DNA of 64,000 nucleotides from Artemisia argyi. Its lineage: Eukaryota; Streptophyta; Magnoliopsida; Asterales; Asteraceae. The DNA is taken from the NCBI GenBank assembly GCA_030686995.1, contig CM060680.1, positions 83,044,259 to 83,108,258 of the forward strand, read 5' to 3'. Shown here piece by piece: positions 48,889-60,468 of the stretch. The notes below the pieces were generated by a model that was not told the origin of the DNA, made no database searches, and saw nothing but the letters and a program-made list of their open reading frames with translations. The first letter of the stretch is position 1; each line of letters starts with the position of its first letter. The position numbers were made by a program, and so were the translations under genes.

Positions 48889-51800
48889 ATGGCAACTCAG
48901 CAAGACATTCATGCAGCCGGTGCGGAAAACCGACCTCCAATGCTTGAAAAAGGTGGATATCTCCCATGGACAAGCCGCATGCTTCGTTACATCAAAACAA
49001 AGCCTAATGGTAAACTAATGATCAACTCCATCACAAATGGTCCATTCAAGCCATGACAAGTTCAAATTGAAGGTAATCCAAATGCAACACGTCCTACTCA
49101 ACCATTTGTGCGTGAACAAACAGAAGCAGATTACACAGAGGAAGACAAGAAGCAGATCGCCGCTGATGATATGGCAATGCATTTAATCCAACTTGGATTA
49201 CCACGGGAGATCTTTGCTGCGGTCGACAGCTGTGAAACTGCTTATGCTATGTGGGAACGTGTTAGAAGGATATGTCATGGAACAGAGATTGGACAACAGG
49301 ATGTTGAGAACAAACTTCTTACTGAATGGGAGAATTTCACATCCACTAAAGGTGAACAGATTGAATCTTACTACACAAGGTTTTGCACTTTGATGAATGA
49401 GTTAATCAGAAACAAGTTGACACCTCGAACAATTGCAACAAACATCAAATTCATCAATAACCTTCCAGAAGAATGGGGTCGTTATGTTACAATTGTCAAT
49501 CAAACAAAGGATTTACATAAGGTGAACTATGATCAACTCTATGACTTTTTGAAGCAAAACCAAGCTGAGGCTAATGAAGTAAGGAAAGAAAGATTGGCAA
49601 AGAATCATGATCCTCTCGCATTAATTGCTACTACACCAACACCGCTACCAGTGAACACACAACAACAATCATCATCTTCCACTCACAACTACATGCAACC
49701 ATCATACATTCAACAACCAACACCGGTCTACCAACAACAGTTCTACCAACAGCAACAACAAAACATTATTCCACAACAGCAATACCAACAATTCCAAGAA
49801 CCAGAATTCACTGAAAATGATGAAGCTACTGCAACATTGACCCAAGCGTTTGCTTTTCTGTCAAAGGCATTCCAAGGACGCTATTCTACACCAACTAACA
49901 ACAACCAAAGGATTTCATCGAACACTCGCAACAAGCAGATTGCTCAGCCGAGTTTCAATATGGGCAATGGAGGTCAAATGGTTGGAATTTATGGGAATCA
50001 GCAAGGATATGCCACTGGAATCAACATGGGAAATCAGAATGCAGGAAATCAGCATGGTCAGTATGCAGGGAATCAGCATGGTCAGTATGCAGGGAATCAG
50101 TTGGGTCAGTTTGTTGGAAATCAGAGGGGTCAGAATGTTGGTAATCAGGCGATGGGTAATCAGAATAGAAATGTTGCAGCTCCAGTAGTTGGGAATTTGG
50201 GAAATGTGAATCAGGGTAATCCGGTTAAGTGTTTCAACTGTCAGGGTGTAGGTCATATGGCAAGGAACTGTCCTACTAAGCCGAACAAGAAAGACACAGC
50301 GTACTTGCAGAAAGCATTACTGTTGGCACAAAAGAATGAGGCAGGGTTTCAGTTAAACGCAGAGGAGAATGATTTTATGGCTCTTATGGATGACATGGAA
50401 GATATAGAGGATATCGATGCAAACTGCATATTCATGGCGAATCTTCAGGAAGCTAAGTATGACACGGATTCTGATACACTTCCTGCACCATCTGAGGTAT
50501 CCAACTTCAACACATGTCACAATAATGATATATTTGATATGTCTCCTCATGAGGAACAGCATTCTGAGAAGCTAGCACCCACTTATGATACATACCTGGA
50601 CACGCCAAGTAGTAGCAATACTCCTTCAGCAACTCCAGATGTGAATCATAATGGAGGCTTCGTTTCACAGCATGCTGAGAATGATGAGGAAACACATGCT
50701 TTATTTGAATCATTATTGAATAATTGTCGTATTGAAATTGAGAATGTGAAAAAGGTCAATCGCGATGTTAAGGCCGCGAATGTTAAATTGACCGCTGAGC
50801 TTGAGAGTTACAAAGAAAATGTTAAAGCTTTTGAATTTCATAACAAAAGATTGTCTGAATTAGAAACTGGTTATCAAAATTCCGTTTCAAGGGAAAAACA
50901 ATTGCAACTCAAGTTTGATACACTTGATGTTAACTCTTTCAAAAAGATAAAAGCTTTAAACGCGGAAATTTCTGATTTACAAAACCAACTTTCTAAACAA
51001 AAATCAGCTTATACCAATCTTGAAAAAGAAAGGGACGAGCTGAAAAAGAACTTTGCAAAGAAAGAAGACAAACTTTTGGCCGAAATCGTAGAGTCAGAAC
51101 ACATGATTGCTCACTTAGAAGAATTGGTGGTTAAATCGGGTCAGTCAAGTCAAACAATGAAAATGATTTCAAATCAAACTAATCCGGTTTACCATACGAA
51201 ACATAAAGTGGCTCTTGGTAACAACACCCCCAGTAATCTCAAGAAAGCTCAGCAAGAACAGAATGTTTTGTATAATGGTAATGTAATTTACACTAAACAT
51301 GATCCTCCCGTCGTTCGGGATTCTGTGCAAACGATAGCACATGTCGAAGAGAGCATTACTAAAATGAAACAAAAGGATTTGAAACCCATTGATTACAACA
51401 AATTGAACAAACTTTCGGGAATTACTTTTGTTCCACAAAATGAACCATCTGTGTTTTCCATAAAACGACCATTCTCAAAAATGTTTTCTAAGAAAGTAAT
51501 TGTTTCTAAATCTCTTTTAAAAATGGAACAAATTTCTTCTAACAACACTTTTAATACAAGTGAGGCTAGAGAAATTTTGGATGACGTTAAAAAGAGAATT
51601 CAAGAACTTCAAAATATCGTTGCTTCTAAAACTACAATCAATATTAACAACTTGCATTCCAGTTTTCATATTGAGCAGAAAAAAGTTTTTGAAAACGAAA
51701 TTACTATCCCACTGAATAACATCAGTGCGAGGGTAATCCATTTTGAACGTGCTTTCTTAAAAGAAACGGCCGACTTTGTCAAGGACCACAAATCCCTGGT

Positions 51801-53124
51801 AAACGAAGCTAATGATACTCGTGAAAACATAAATGTTTTGGAAAACCTGAATGATTCTCTCTTCGAAGCTGTTATGACCACTGACATTATGTCCATCATA
51901 TTACAAACATATTCTGTTCAAGACGATGAAAGACTGAGAGCTGAGACCTCCGAAATTGTTTCAAAATATGAAAATGCTCTTATAAAGCTTGAAAAAGAAA
52001 ATGTGTCATATTTTAAACAACTTGATCGAAAAAAGGAAGAATGCAAGTATGACAAATTGTCGTATGAGCGTGCCTTAAAGAATATGAAAGAGCAAAATGA
52101 TCTTTTGAGGGCTCAGCTTGAAAGTCAAAAAGGAAATGGTGAGGAAACTAAGTTTGCAAAACCGTCGACTTCGGAGAAAACAAATGTTTCAAACACGGTT
52201 CAAAAACCAAAGATGTCAATTTCAAGGTTTGCTCCAAAAGTCGATGAGAAAAAGAATTTGACAAAACCAGTCACTCCAACACCCTTGCCCAAGAAAAGTG
52301 AAAATGATAAGATTGTTGATAAAGGAAAAGCGGTTGTCGAAACACCAAAAGTGATAGCACCTGGCCTTTTTAGGATTAGTCCCACTAATGCGTCTGCCTC
52401 CACTTCTAAGACAAATGCGTGCAAAAAGGATACTTCTAAAAAGTCTAGTGATGCTAAAAAGGACAACAATATAAATCCTAATGCGTGTGCCTTACCTTCT
52501 ACAGGATTAGAAAGCACCTCTAGGAGCAGCAGACTAAAGCCTAGGAGCAATACAAGGAACAATAGAGTCTCGTCTGCCTCTACGAGTAGTAGCAAGAATA
52601 AAGTTGAAGAAGTAGAAGAACACCCTAGGAATTTATCGCTTTGTAATAAGAAACATGATTCATCTGAATGTAATGTCGAAAGTACTGGTTCTAATGCATG
52701 TAATGACTCTGTTTGTTTAATATGCAAGAAATGTTTAATTAATGATGTTCATGATGAATGTGTTTCTAAGAATGTGAATGTTACGCCTGAACAGAAGTAT
52801 GTTCCAAAGGGAACTAGTGCTAGATCTAGATCTATAGAAAGATTAGTTGCACGCTTTAGGTCTACCACTAGTAGTCGAATGCCTAGGAACTTCCTTAAGT
52901 TTTGTATGTGGATACCAACGGGTAGAGAGTTCACTCTTAAGGACGGCAAATTAGAAATAACTCAAGCTAAACAAGTAGCAACTGTCTATGAGTGTGATTC
53001 TGCTTTTACTCCTAACCCCATGGAACCAAATTCAAAACGGTTTCCAAATACAAACTCTTCTGTTCTTGGCAGGTTATCGAAATATGTCTTTGGATTGTCG
53101 ACTCGGGTTGCTCCAAGCACATGA
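48889..53124 (+). CDS. gag: Copia Gag with long coiled-coil extension (one in-frame stop)
   Basis: The likely start is ATG at 48889 ([11 protein letters not shown]); TGA at 49054-49056 interrupts it, and 49108-53124 (1338 codons) is open. From 48889, residues about 60-240 are the copia Gag fold ([20 protein letters not shown], then LTEWENF, SYYTRF and INNLPEEW). About 250-310 is Q/N-rich; 385-425 has GNQ(H/L)GQ repeats. About 447 is the CCHC zinc knuckle [14 protein letters not shown]. After it come some 900 residues not found in ordinary copia Gag: acidic linkers and predicted coiled coils (about 600-760 and 1010-1090), then S/T/K-rich sequence. The frame runs past the start of the protease and ends at 53124. 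Confidence 0.88.
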
Positions 53125-56100
53125 CCGGGAATTTAAAGCTGCTGATCAATTTCGTCTGGAAATTCATGGGAACAGTACGCTTTGGAAATGATCATGTAGC
53201 AGCTATTCAGGGTTATGGAGATCTTCGGTTTGAGAATTTTTTGATCACTCGAGTTTACTACGTCGAAGGGTTGGGACACAACTTGTTTTCAGTTGGGCAG
53301 TTTTGTGATGCAGATTTAGAAGTTGCATTCAGGAGAAACACGGTTTTTATAAGAAATTTGGTTGGTGATGATCTTTTAACTGGTAATCGTGGTACAAATT
53401 TGTATGCTATCGACATCAACCAAATGGCTTCTACATCACCAATTTGTCTTATGACAAGGGCAACCGAAACTATGTCCTGGCTGTGGCATAGACGTTTATC
53501 CCATCTCAATTTCGACACGATTAACAAGTTAGCCAAAGACAACATCGTCACCGGACTTCCTAAGTTCAAATACACCAAGGAACACCTTTGTCCATCATGC
53601 GAACAAGGAAAAAGCAAAAGAGCATCATATAAACCCAAAACCGTACCTAGTTCGGAAGCAAGGTTACATATGTTGCACATGGACTTATGTGGCCCAATGA
53701 GAGTTGAAAGCATCAATGGGAAGAAGTATATTCTTGTTATTGTCGATGATTATTCAAGATATACATGGGTAAAGTTTCTGAGGTCAAAAGACGAAGCACC
53801 TGGTACCATCATCACCTTTCTGAAGCGTATCCAAGTTCTACTTCAAGCTCCAGTAAGGATTGTAAGAACAGATAATGGCACAGAATTCACTAATCAGGAG
53901 TTAAGAACCTACTTTGAAGATGTTGGAATAACACACCAAACATCAGCTGTTAGAACTCCACAGCAGAATGGGGTAGTCGAAAGAAGAAACAGAACTCTTG
54001 TGGAAGCTGCTCGCACAATGCTGATCTTTTCTAGTGCACCACTATTCTTATGGGCTGATGCTGTCGCCACTGCTTGTTTCACTCAGAACCGATCCCTAGT
54101 ACATCCAAGATTCAATAAAACCCCATATGAGCTAGTGAACAACCGTAAACCTGACATCTCTTTCCTTCACGTGTTTGGCGCTTTATGCTATCCGACGAAT
54201 GACAGAGAAGATCTAGGGAAGTTAAAAGCTAAGGGTGATATTGGAATCTTCATTGGATATTCAGAAAACTCGAGGGCATTCAGGGTGTATAATAGACGTC
54301 TAAAAAGGATAATGGAGACGATGAATGTGAAGTTTGACGAGATTTCACAAATGGCTTCTGAGAGATACGCTCTAGAACCCGCGCTTAATCCGATGGCTTC
54401 TAATCAAAACGGATTAGGACCCGCACCAAACAGTCAGACTTCTGGACACATCAGTTCAGGACTCGTACCTCAAGGAGCTCAGTCAACAAACATGGATAAA
54501 CCTTCAGAACAAGAACTGGAAAATTTCTTCGAGCTAATGTTTGATGAATATTATGGTGGACCTTCGACAAATGCATCTCAACAACATTCCGCTGCACCCG
54601 CTCAAAACCATCAACCACCACCACTACCACAGGATGCATCTACCACAATCGAAGCTGAAGCACCAACTACATCAACATCGTCTACATCTACTCAAGCAAC
54701 TCCAGTACTTGAAACTGTTCTACCAAACATTGATGAGCAAAACCAAAACACAAATTTTCAAGAAGAACCAACAAATAATTCAAACGATGTTGCGTTAGAA
54801 GAAGAAGAAGAAGAAGTATTTGAAAACCCGTTTGCATCAGACTCTGCTGAATCTTCTTCAAGGTTACAAGAACCATCTAACACACACTCGTTCAATCAAA
54901 GGTACCCTTCTACGTTTCAATGGACAAAAGACCATCCGTTAGTACATGTTATTGGTGATCCTTCAATGCCAGTACAGACGAGGAGACAACTTGCCACCGA
55001 TCTCGAATTATGCATTTACGTTTGCTCAATCAGCCTCAAAGAACCTAAGAACATTCGGGAAGCAATGGCAGAAAACCCTTGGATTGAAGCGATGCAGGAG
55101 GAATTTCTTCAATACCTGTTACATGATAGTTGGGAACTTGTTGAACGACCACTTGATAAACGTGTTCTTGATCTCAAGTGGTTGTGGAAGAACAAACTGG
55201 ATGAGGAAATGACTGTTATTCGCAACAAAGCTCGTCTCGTGGCTAAAGGTTATCCACAAGAAGAAGGGATAGATTTCGAGGAATCATTCGCGCCTGTAGC
55301 TAGACTTGAAGCAGTCCGGATTTTCTTAGCCTATGCAGCTCACAAAAACATCACAGTCTATCAGATGGACATTAAGACTGCTTTCTTAAATGGAACTCTG
55401 AAAGAAGAAGTGTATGTGAGTCAGCCAGAGGGATTCATCGACAAAGATCATCCAGACTACGTCTACAAGCTTAAGAAAGCAATTTATGGTCTAAAACAAG
55501 CTCCAAGAGCGTGGTATGACGAACTATCATCTTTCTTGCTCAAAAACAATTTCACAAAAGGAACGGTTGATGACACACTGTTTATCAAAAAATTCAAAGA
55601 TGACATTTTGATCGTTCAAATTTACGTGGACGACATTATTTTTGGATCAACCAATCCTAACCATTCAAAACATTTTGAAAATCTCATGAAAAGTAAATTT
55701 GAAATGTCCATGATGGGGGAACTAAAATTCTTTCTTGGTTTACAAATACATCAATCCCCTCGTGGTATTTTTATCAATCAAGCTAAATATACAATAGAGA
55801 TTTTGAAAAAACATGGAATGGAAAATTGTGATTCTGTTGGTACACCAATGGTCACTTCACCAAAAATAGGTGCTGATTTGTCTGGAAAACCCATCGATCC
55901 GAAAAAATATCGGAGCATGATCGGTTCTCTCATGTACCTAACCGCTAGTCGACCAGATATTCAATTTGCTGTATGTTTATTAGCACGGTTTCAGGCAAAG
56001 CCTACCGAACTTCATCTCAAAGAGGTTAAACGGATCTTTCGGTACCTACGAAGCACCATTAACATGGGACTTTGGTATCCGAAGGATTCGGAGTTTAATC

Positions 56101-56600
56101 TAACAGCATTTTCAGATGCAGACCATGCTGGTGATCAAGTTACAGCAAAGAGTACATCAGGAGGAGCACAATTTTTGGGTGAAAAGCTAGTAAGCTGGTC
56201 GTCAAAGAAACAGGATTGTACTGCGCTATCAACCGCCGAAGCCGAGTATGTATCTCTATCTGCGTGTTGTGCCCAAGTTCTTTGGATACGGACACAGCTC
56301 ACAGATTATGGCTTTACTTTTGACAGAATACCTATGTATTGTGACTCAAAAAGTGCCATAGCCATCTCGTGCAATCCCGTACATCACTCTAAGACGAAGC
56401 ATATCAAAGTCCGCTACCATTTCATCAAAGAACACGTGGAAGAGGGTACTGTTGAATTATTTTTTGTCAAGACTGATTATCAACTCGCCGATATATTTAC
56501 TAAAGCCCTTCCAAAAGAAAGGTTTGACTATTTAGTTCGACGAATTGGCATGCGAAGCCTAACTCCTGAGGAGCTAGAACGTCTTCTCGAATCTTCTTGA
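53091..56600 (+). CDS. pol: Copia Pol: protease, integrase, reverse transcriptase, RNase H
   Basis: This frame is offset by -1 (or +2) from gag and overlaps it. The protease active site ([13 protein letters not shown]) starts at 53091, before the first ATG at 53121. From 53121: residue 120, the H-H-C-C zinc motif of integrase ([21 protein letters not shown]); D at 186 (HMDLCGP), D at 250 (RTDNGTEF) and E at 285 ([10 protein letters not shown]), the full catalytic triad. At 748, reverse transcriptase [10 protein letters not shown] and at 834 YVDDIIFGS. At 997, RNase [10 protein letters not shown], then TAEAEYVSL and DIFTKALP near the end. All catalytic motifs are intact. It would need frameshifting or repair at RNA level to be made with Gag. 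Confidence 0.93.
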   Translation, partial: WIVDSGCSKHMTGNLKLLINFVWKFMGTVRFGNDHVAAIQGYGDLRFENFLITRVYYVEGLGHNLFSVGQFCDADLEVAFRRNTVFIRNLVGDDLLTGNRGTNLYAIDINQMASTSPICLMTRATETMSWLWHRRLSHLNFDTINKLAKDNIVTGLPKFKYTKEHLCPSCEQGKSKRASYKPKTVPSSEARLHMLHMDLCGPMRVESINGKKYILVIVDDYSRYTWVKFLRSKDEAPGTIITFLKRIQVLLQAPVRIVRTDNGTEFTNQELRTYFEDVGITHQTSAVRTPQQNGVVERRNRTLVEAARTMLIFSSAPLFLWADAVATACFTQNRSLVHPRFNKTPYELVNNRKPDISFLHVFGALCYPTNDREDLGKLKAKGDIGIFIGYSENSRAFRVYNRRLKRIMETMNVKFDEISQMASERYALEPALNPMASNQNGLGPAPNSQTSGHISSGLVPQGAQSTNMDKPSEQELENFFELMFDEYYGGPSTNASQQHSAAPAQNHQPPPLPQDASTTIEAEAPTTSTSSTSTQATPVLETVLPNIDEQNQNTNFQEEPTNNSNDVALEEEEEEVFENPFASDSAESSSRLQEPSNTHSFNQRYPSTFQWTKDHPLVHVIGDPSMPVQTRRQLATDLELCIYVCSISLKEPKNIREAMAENPWIEAMQEEFLQYLLHDSWELVERPLDKRVLDLKWLWKNKLDEEMTVIRNKARLVAKGYPQEEGIDFEESFAPVARLEAVRIFLAYAAHKNITVYQMDIKTAFLNGTLKEEVYVSQPEGFIDKDHPDYVYKLKKAIYGLKQAPRAWYDELSSFLLKNNFTKGTVDDTLFIKKFKDDILIVQIYVDDIIFGSTNPNHSKHFENLMKSKFEMSMMGELKFFLGLQIHQSPRGIFINQAKYTIEILKKHGMENCDSVGTPMVTSPKIGADLSGKPIDPKKYRSMIGSLMYLTASRPDIQFAVCLLARFQAKPTELHLKEVKRIFRYLRSTINMGLWYPKDSEFNLTAFSDADHAGDQVTAKSTSGGAQFLGEKLVSWSSKKQDCTALSTAEAEYVSLSACCAQVLWIRTQLTDYGFTFDRIPMYCDSKSAIAISCNPVHHSKTKHIKVRYHFIKEHVEEGTVELFFVKTDYQLADIFTKALPKERFDYLVRRIGMRSLTPEELERLLESS

Positions 56601-59152
56601 AAAAAGTTTTCAAAATCGCTTCGCTGTAAATATTTTTGAAAAAACAAAATACAAAATTTGAAAAACCAACAAAAACAAAATACAATAATATAAAATTTTC
56701 ATAAAATACAAAAACAATATAAAATCAAAAAATCCAAAAATATTCTTCTCACGACATGTCTCTCGTATAAATCAATATTCTGTACGTTTCTAGAAATGTT
56801 ATTCAACAATGACACGGATATGTACAGATGCTTGAGCGGGAGTTCTTTTTAATGTTTTTCTAAAACATGTCGTTTCTCAAAAGTTTCTTCACAATGGCTT
56901 TCGTATACATCAGTACGAAACCCGGACCCGAATGATGACTTCTGATTATTTCAAATCAAGGACTCGTACGTTCAATGACGAACTCTTTTTCAAAAAGTTC
57001 GAGTCTAAACAAACGAAAAAGATTTCAAGCAAAAACTCGTTTTCAAAATAGAATTCCTGAGCACTTTTTCAAGATTGTTCAAAAGATTTCTCAAAATCTC
57101 TCAAAATTAGTGCTCAAGAAAACTCCCTCTAAACCCTTAATTGAGTTTAAATATGCTATCATTAAGGGGGAGTATTTCATAAATACAAAAATGTTCCGTA
57201 TCCATGCAAAATGAAATCTGTCTTTCTCTCCAAAAAGCTTTTTTTACTCAGTTGATATCAAAAATATCACAAAATGCTATTTTTGAGGGGGAGAAGACAT
57301 GATTAAAATGTTTAAAGATTGTGGCTGAATCTCAGAAGAGCCCGACTCAGAAAGTACCAATGAATTGACGAAGCTTAAAATGTCAGTAATCGAAAAGACT
57401 TGTCCTGGACGGGTAATAATTTCAAGCTAGTCTAACTAGTGATGTAAGCGTGTCTCGAATAGGACTTGTCTGAGTAGAATGTACCGCATCGAGATACTTT
57501 CTTTGGACTTGACCAGGACGGGTAATAACTTCAAGCTAGTCTAACTAGTGATGTAAGCGTGTCTCGAATCGGTCATGTTCACTGAAAGTGGATCAATTCA
57601 AAAGTGCAAACTCCTCTCGCATGTGCAAATTTCTTAAATATTCATGAGCACATGTGAAGGGGGAGTCCTTCAAAAAGAAATGCAAAACTCTCGAAGTGTC
57701 AACAATGTGTTTTATTATCATAAACACTTTGAGAGATTTTTCAATAAACGGTTTCATGGCAATGATAGGATAGTCATGGAGTTATAAGGTGACTAAGGTT
57801 AGGAAAAACCGTCCTATGATCCGCCAGAGCCGGAGGGATCTACCCAAGGACAATTCCAATAGATTAGAATTAGAAGTCCTTAGGTATGATTGAAAAAAGG
57901 AGAAAATGAGAAAGGAGAAAGAAGGGGTTGAAGAATTAAAAAGAAAAGTTATGAAAAAGGGTGAAAAGAAATAGCCCTCCAAATGTTCAACCTTAGGGCA
58001 GACACCGGGTACAATTCATATGCTACTGGTTGTTACTAAGGTGACACCGGTATTGAAGACAAAGACGTCATGGACCCAGTGACGCACTGCACTAAACCTT
58101 CTTAACCACTCAAGTTCTCTTAAAAGAGCTTGTTTCATTCTCACGGGGAACCGGCATAATCTATCGACCTGTCTCCTAGAGATGGTTGATATTGAAGCAG
58201 GAGACCTCTCCCTAATCTCCGCATAGGAAACCAAATGTGCACTTATCGAGTCTAGAGCCCCGAGATTCATCAAAAGATCTCATAGGAACACATGATATTC
58301 TACACTGGTTGTTCAACATTAAGGATGCCAGATGTAAATTATAGAGTCCTACGCAGATCTTAACAATCTGCTAGAACATTTATGAGAGGATTCACTTTCG
58401 TGATTCTCAATGATTGAATGGAAATTCCTGCCAGGGTCAACATCAAGCAGCCCTGACAGCAGGTCACTTCGGTAATTCTTTATGGGTTACGCTTAGTGTT
58501 CGCGGTGGTTTCAAACGGTCTACAGTCGTGGAGTGATCCCCAGCGACTCACCCAGTCATTGAGCTACTAAGTAGGTCTTGTAAGCTCTCTCGAGAGTATC
58601 TGACATGGGAACGGCCTTGGTAAGGGTTAGAAGGAGTCTTCACACTATGCTGTTGACGATCTCTAATTCTTATCTGTAAGTACCGGATGTTTTATTGCTA
58701 ACTGTTTATATGCAGGGACACTTCATATCCATGGCGACAGATTCCACGTGCTCATACATGCATCTCGAAGTCAAAGGAAAGTTCTCACAAAGATCAAAGC
58801 AAAGAAAGGTTCAAAGAAAGATTCTACGCAATGTGAAAGAATCTACAGAAGTAAAGTGACAAAGGTCTGTGTGAAAGAACGGGAACTACAAATGCATGTA
58901 TCACAAAGACTAAAGATGTATGAGCATGTTGGAATGGCAAACATCCACCATAGACGCAGAAGTGACGAAAGGCAGATAACTCCACATCACAAAGGAACAA
59001 AGAACGATGAAAATCAGTTATCAAAGATCACAAAGCATGAAGGAACAAAGACTAAAGACTATTCTACAACGACACACAAAGTTAAAGACAAAGAACACGG
59101 AAGACCCACTCACATGGAGCATCATTCGAATGACCACCCCTTAGGGGGAGAT
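56601..59152 (+). mobile_element. Long 3' untranslated region of the copia element
   Basis: 2.55 kb between pol and the 3' LTR. A segment of about 42 bp (GGACGGGTAATAA...GTCTCGAAT) occurs twice, at about 57411 and 57518. A frame at 58748-59158 (136 codons, rich in K, R and H) has no recognisable domain and runs into the LTR; some large copia elements carry an extra frame here, but I see no envelope-like membrane segment. Ends with the polypurine tract TTAGGGGGAGAT (59141-59152). Confidence 0.7.
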
Positions 59153-59560
59153 TGTTAGCATTAAAAATATGTATTTAGAAGTGATGGTCATTCTCATACA
59201 TGTAACTTTGTAATGTGTCGTAGATTACAATAGAATAGTCAATGGGCTTATGGTTTGGACTAATCTAATAGGTTATAAGTTATGTATTACAACTAGTCCA
59301 TACTTAATGTAAAAGTCCAATCCATGACCAAGCCCATCCAAGCCCATTAGGGTGTTACATCTTTTACTATATAAACACCTCAAATGAGTCATTTGAGGTG
59401 TGTGCTTGTGTGTGTATTGTGTGTGTTTTCTTAATAATATTCTCTCATTTTCCATCTCTCTAGTTAACACATATACGATCCATATAAGTCACCAAGTCAC
59501 CATCTTTCTTCTTCTAATCTTCTATATTTGTGATAAAGTTGGTATATCTAAGGTCCTACA
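59153..59560 (+). repeat. 3' LTR of the copia element
   Basis: 408 bp with the same ends as the 5' LTR; differs strongly from it over about 59430-59520. Confidence 0.93.
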
Positions 59561-59565
59561 GAAGA

Positions 59566-59857
59566 AAACTCTCGAGTTAGGTGCTCGGGGAGTGAAGTAG
59601 GGCAAGGAAGGTGTCCTTGTAGCCGAACCACTATAAATCTCTTGTCTCGCGGTTCGATCTTTCCATCTCTAATTTATTTCTTTACTTACATTATTATTGC
59701 TATATCGTACATATTTATTGTTGTTCATATTGTGCAAGACTTGAAATCACAAATTATCGAATCTAAATTTTTGAAAATAAAGAAAACATTCAAACAATCT
59801 TTTGTAACAAATTAAAAAGACGTAAAACTATTCAACCCCCCCTTCTAGTTTTCCACA
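59566..59857 (+). repeat. Solo copia LTR, right part
   Basis: Resumes the LTR cut at 47393 and ends CCCCCCTTCTAGTTTTCCACA-like at 59857, followed by CATCC (59858-59862). Total solo LTR about 1.28 kb. Matches 36365-36617 in the sister solo LTR. Confidence 0.85.
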
Positions 59858-60468
59858 CATCCTCTTCCAACCCCACCAAAATTTACCGTTCCCTTAAATC
59901 ATTCTTCTTAATTTTGCAAGATCATGGTCTATCACAATGATCTTGTAAGAATAACTAAATACCAGTAGCCTCCACCCCAACTCCTATTACCATACTCTAG
60001 TTAGCCCTATCTTCTTACAAGTCTCTTTGTTCAGAAATAAGTTCACCAGGACACAAGGTCCTAGGTAAAAGTTACTATCCTGAAATTTCTATTTCAGAGT
60101 GTCTTAAGAAAATATGAGCACAATACTCAAAAGCGATCTAGATTGGTTACGATAAGTATGAAAATTGGTTATCTTTAGTAGTAAGCAATACTCGTAGAAA
60201 GGATCATCACGATGTTAAATGGTGAAAATCAAGAATGATTGAACGGGGAGCATCAGGGGAAGGATGGTATTGTCTTCAGACTATACTTAATGGTGCATCA
60301 GGGAGAGTTCACGGAGTCATGCAGTTCCTGATTCTCAAGAAAAGTCACTAAAGGCAACAGCAACAAAGTATCATACGTTAATGATATTTTTTAATACTTT
60401 GTTGTATATGAGTTTGTAAGTAGAAGTCGTTATGCCACTTACAACCAGTTAATCTAGGCTATTCCTGA
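59858..60468 (+). pseudogene. Remnant of copia gag, continuation of 46379-46407
   Basis: Right-hand flank of the solo LTR. Traces of a Gag-like frame (for example YENWLSL near 60160) support a decayed copia gag, but stops are frequent and no zinc knuckle is visible. It ends where the chromovirus LTR begins. Confidence 0.4.

Larger units (their letters stand above)
47394..59560 (+). mobile_element. Full-length Ty1/copia retrotransposon, 12.2 kb, TSD GAAGA
   Basis: LTRs of 408 bp at each end, and GAAGA at 47389-47393 and 59561-59565. Order: LTR, primer-binding site, 1.1-kb leader, gag with a very long coiled-coil extension, pol (protease, integrase, reverse transcriptase, RNase H), 2.5-kb 3' region, polypurine tract, LTR. 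Integrase before reverse transcriptase identifies copia. It is unusually long for copia because of the Gag extension and the two long untranslated parts. One in-frame stop in gag and a frame change at the protease mean this copy may not be active. Confidence 0.95.

Noticed and set aside
52200..52727. 175-codon frame antisense to copia gag
   Set aside because: It lies opposite the intact Gag extension and its leucine/serine-rich composition follows from the coding strand.
58748..59158. Envelope-like gene in the copia element
   Set aside because: No membrane segment or signal peptide is visible, so I do not call it an envelope.
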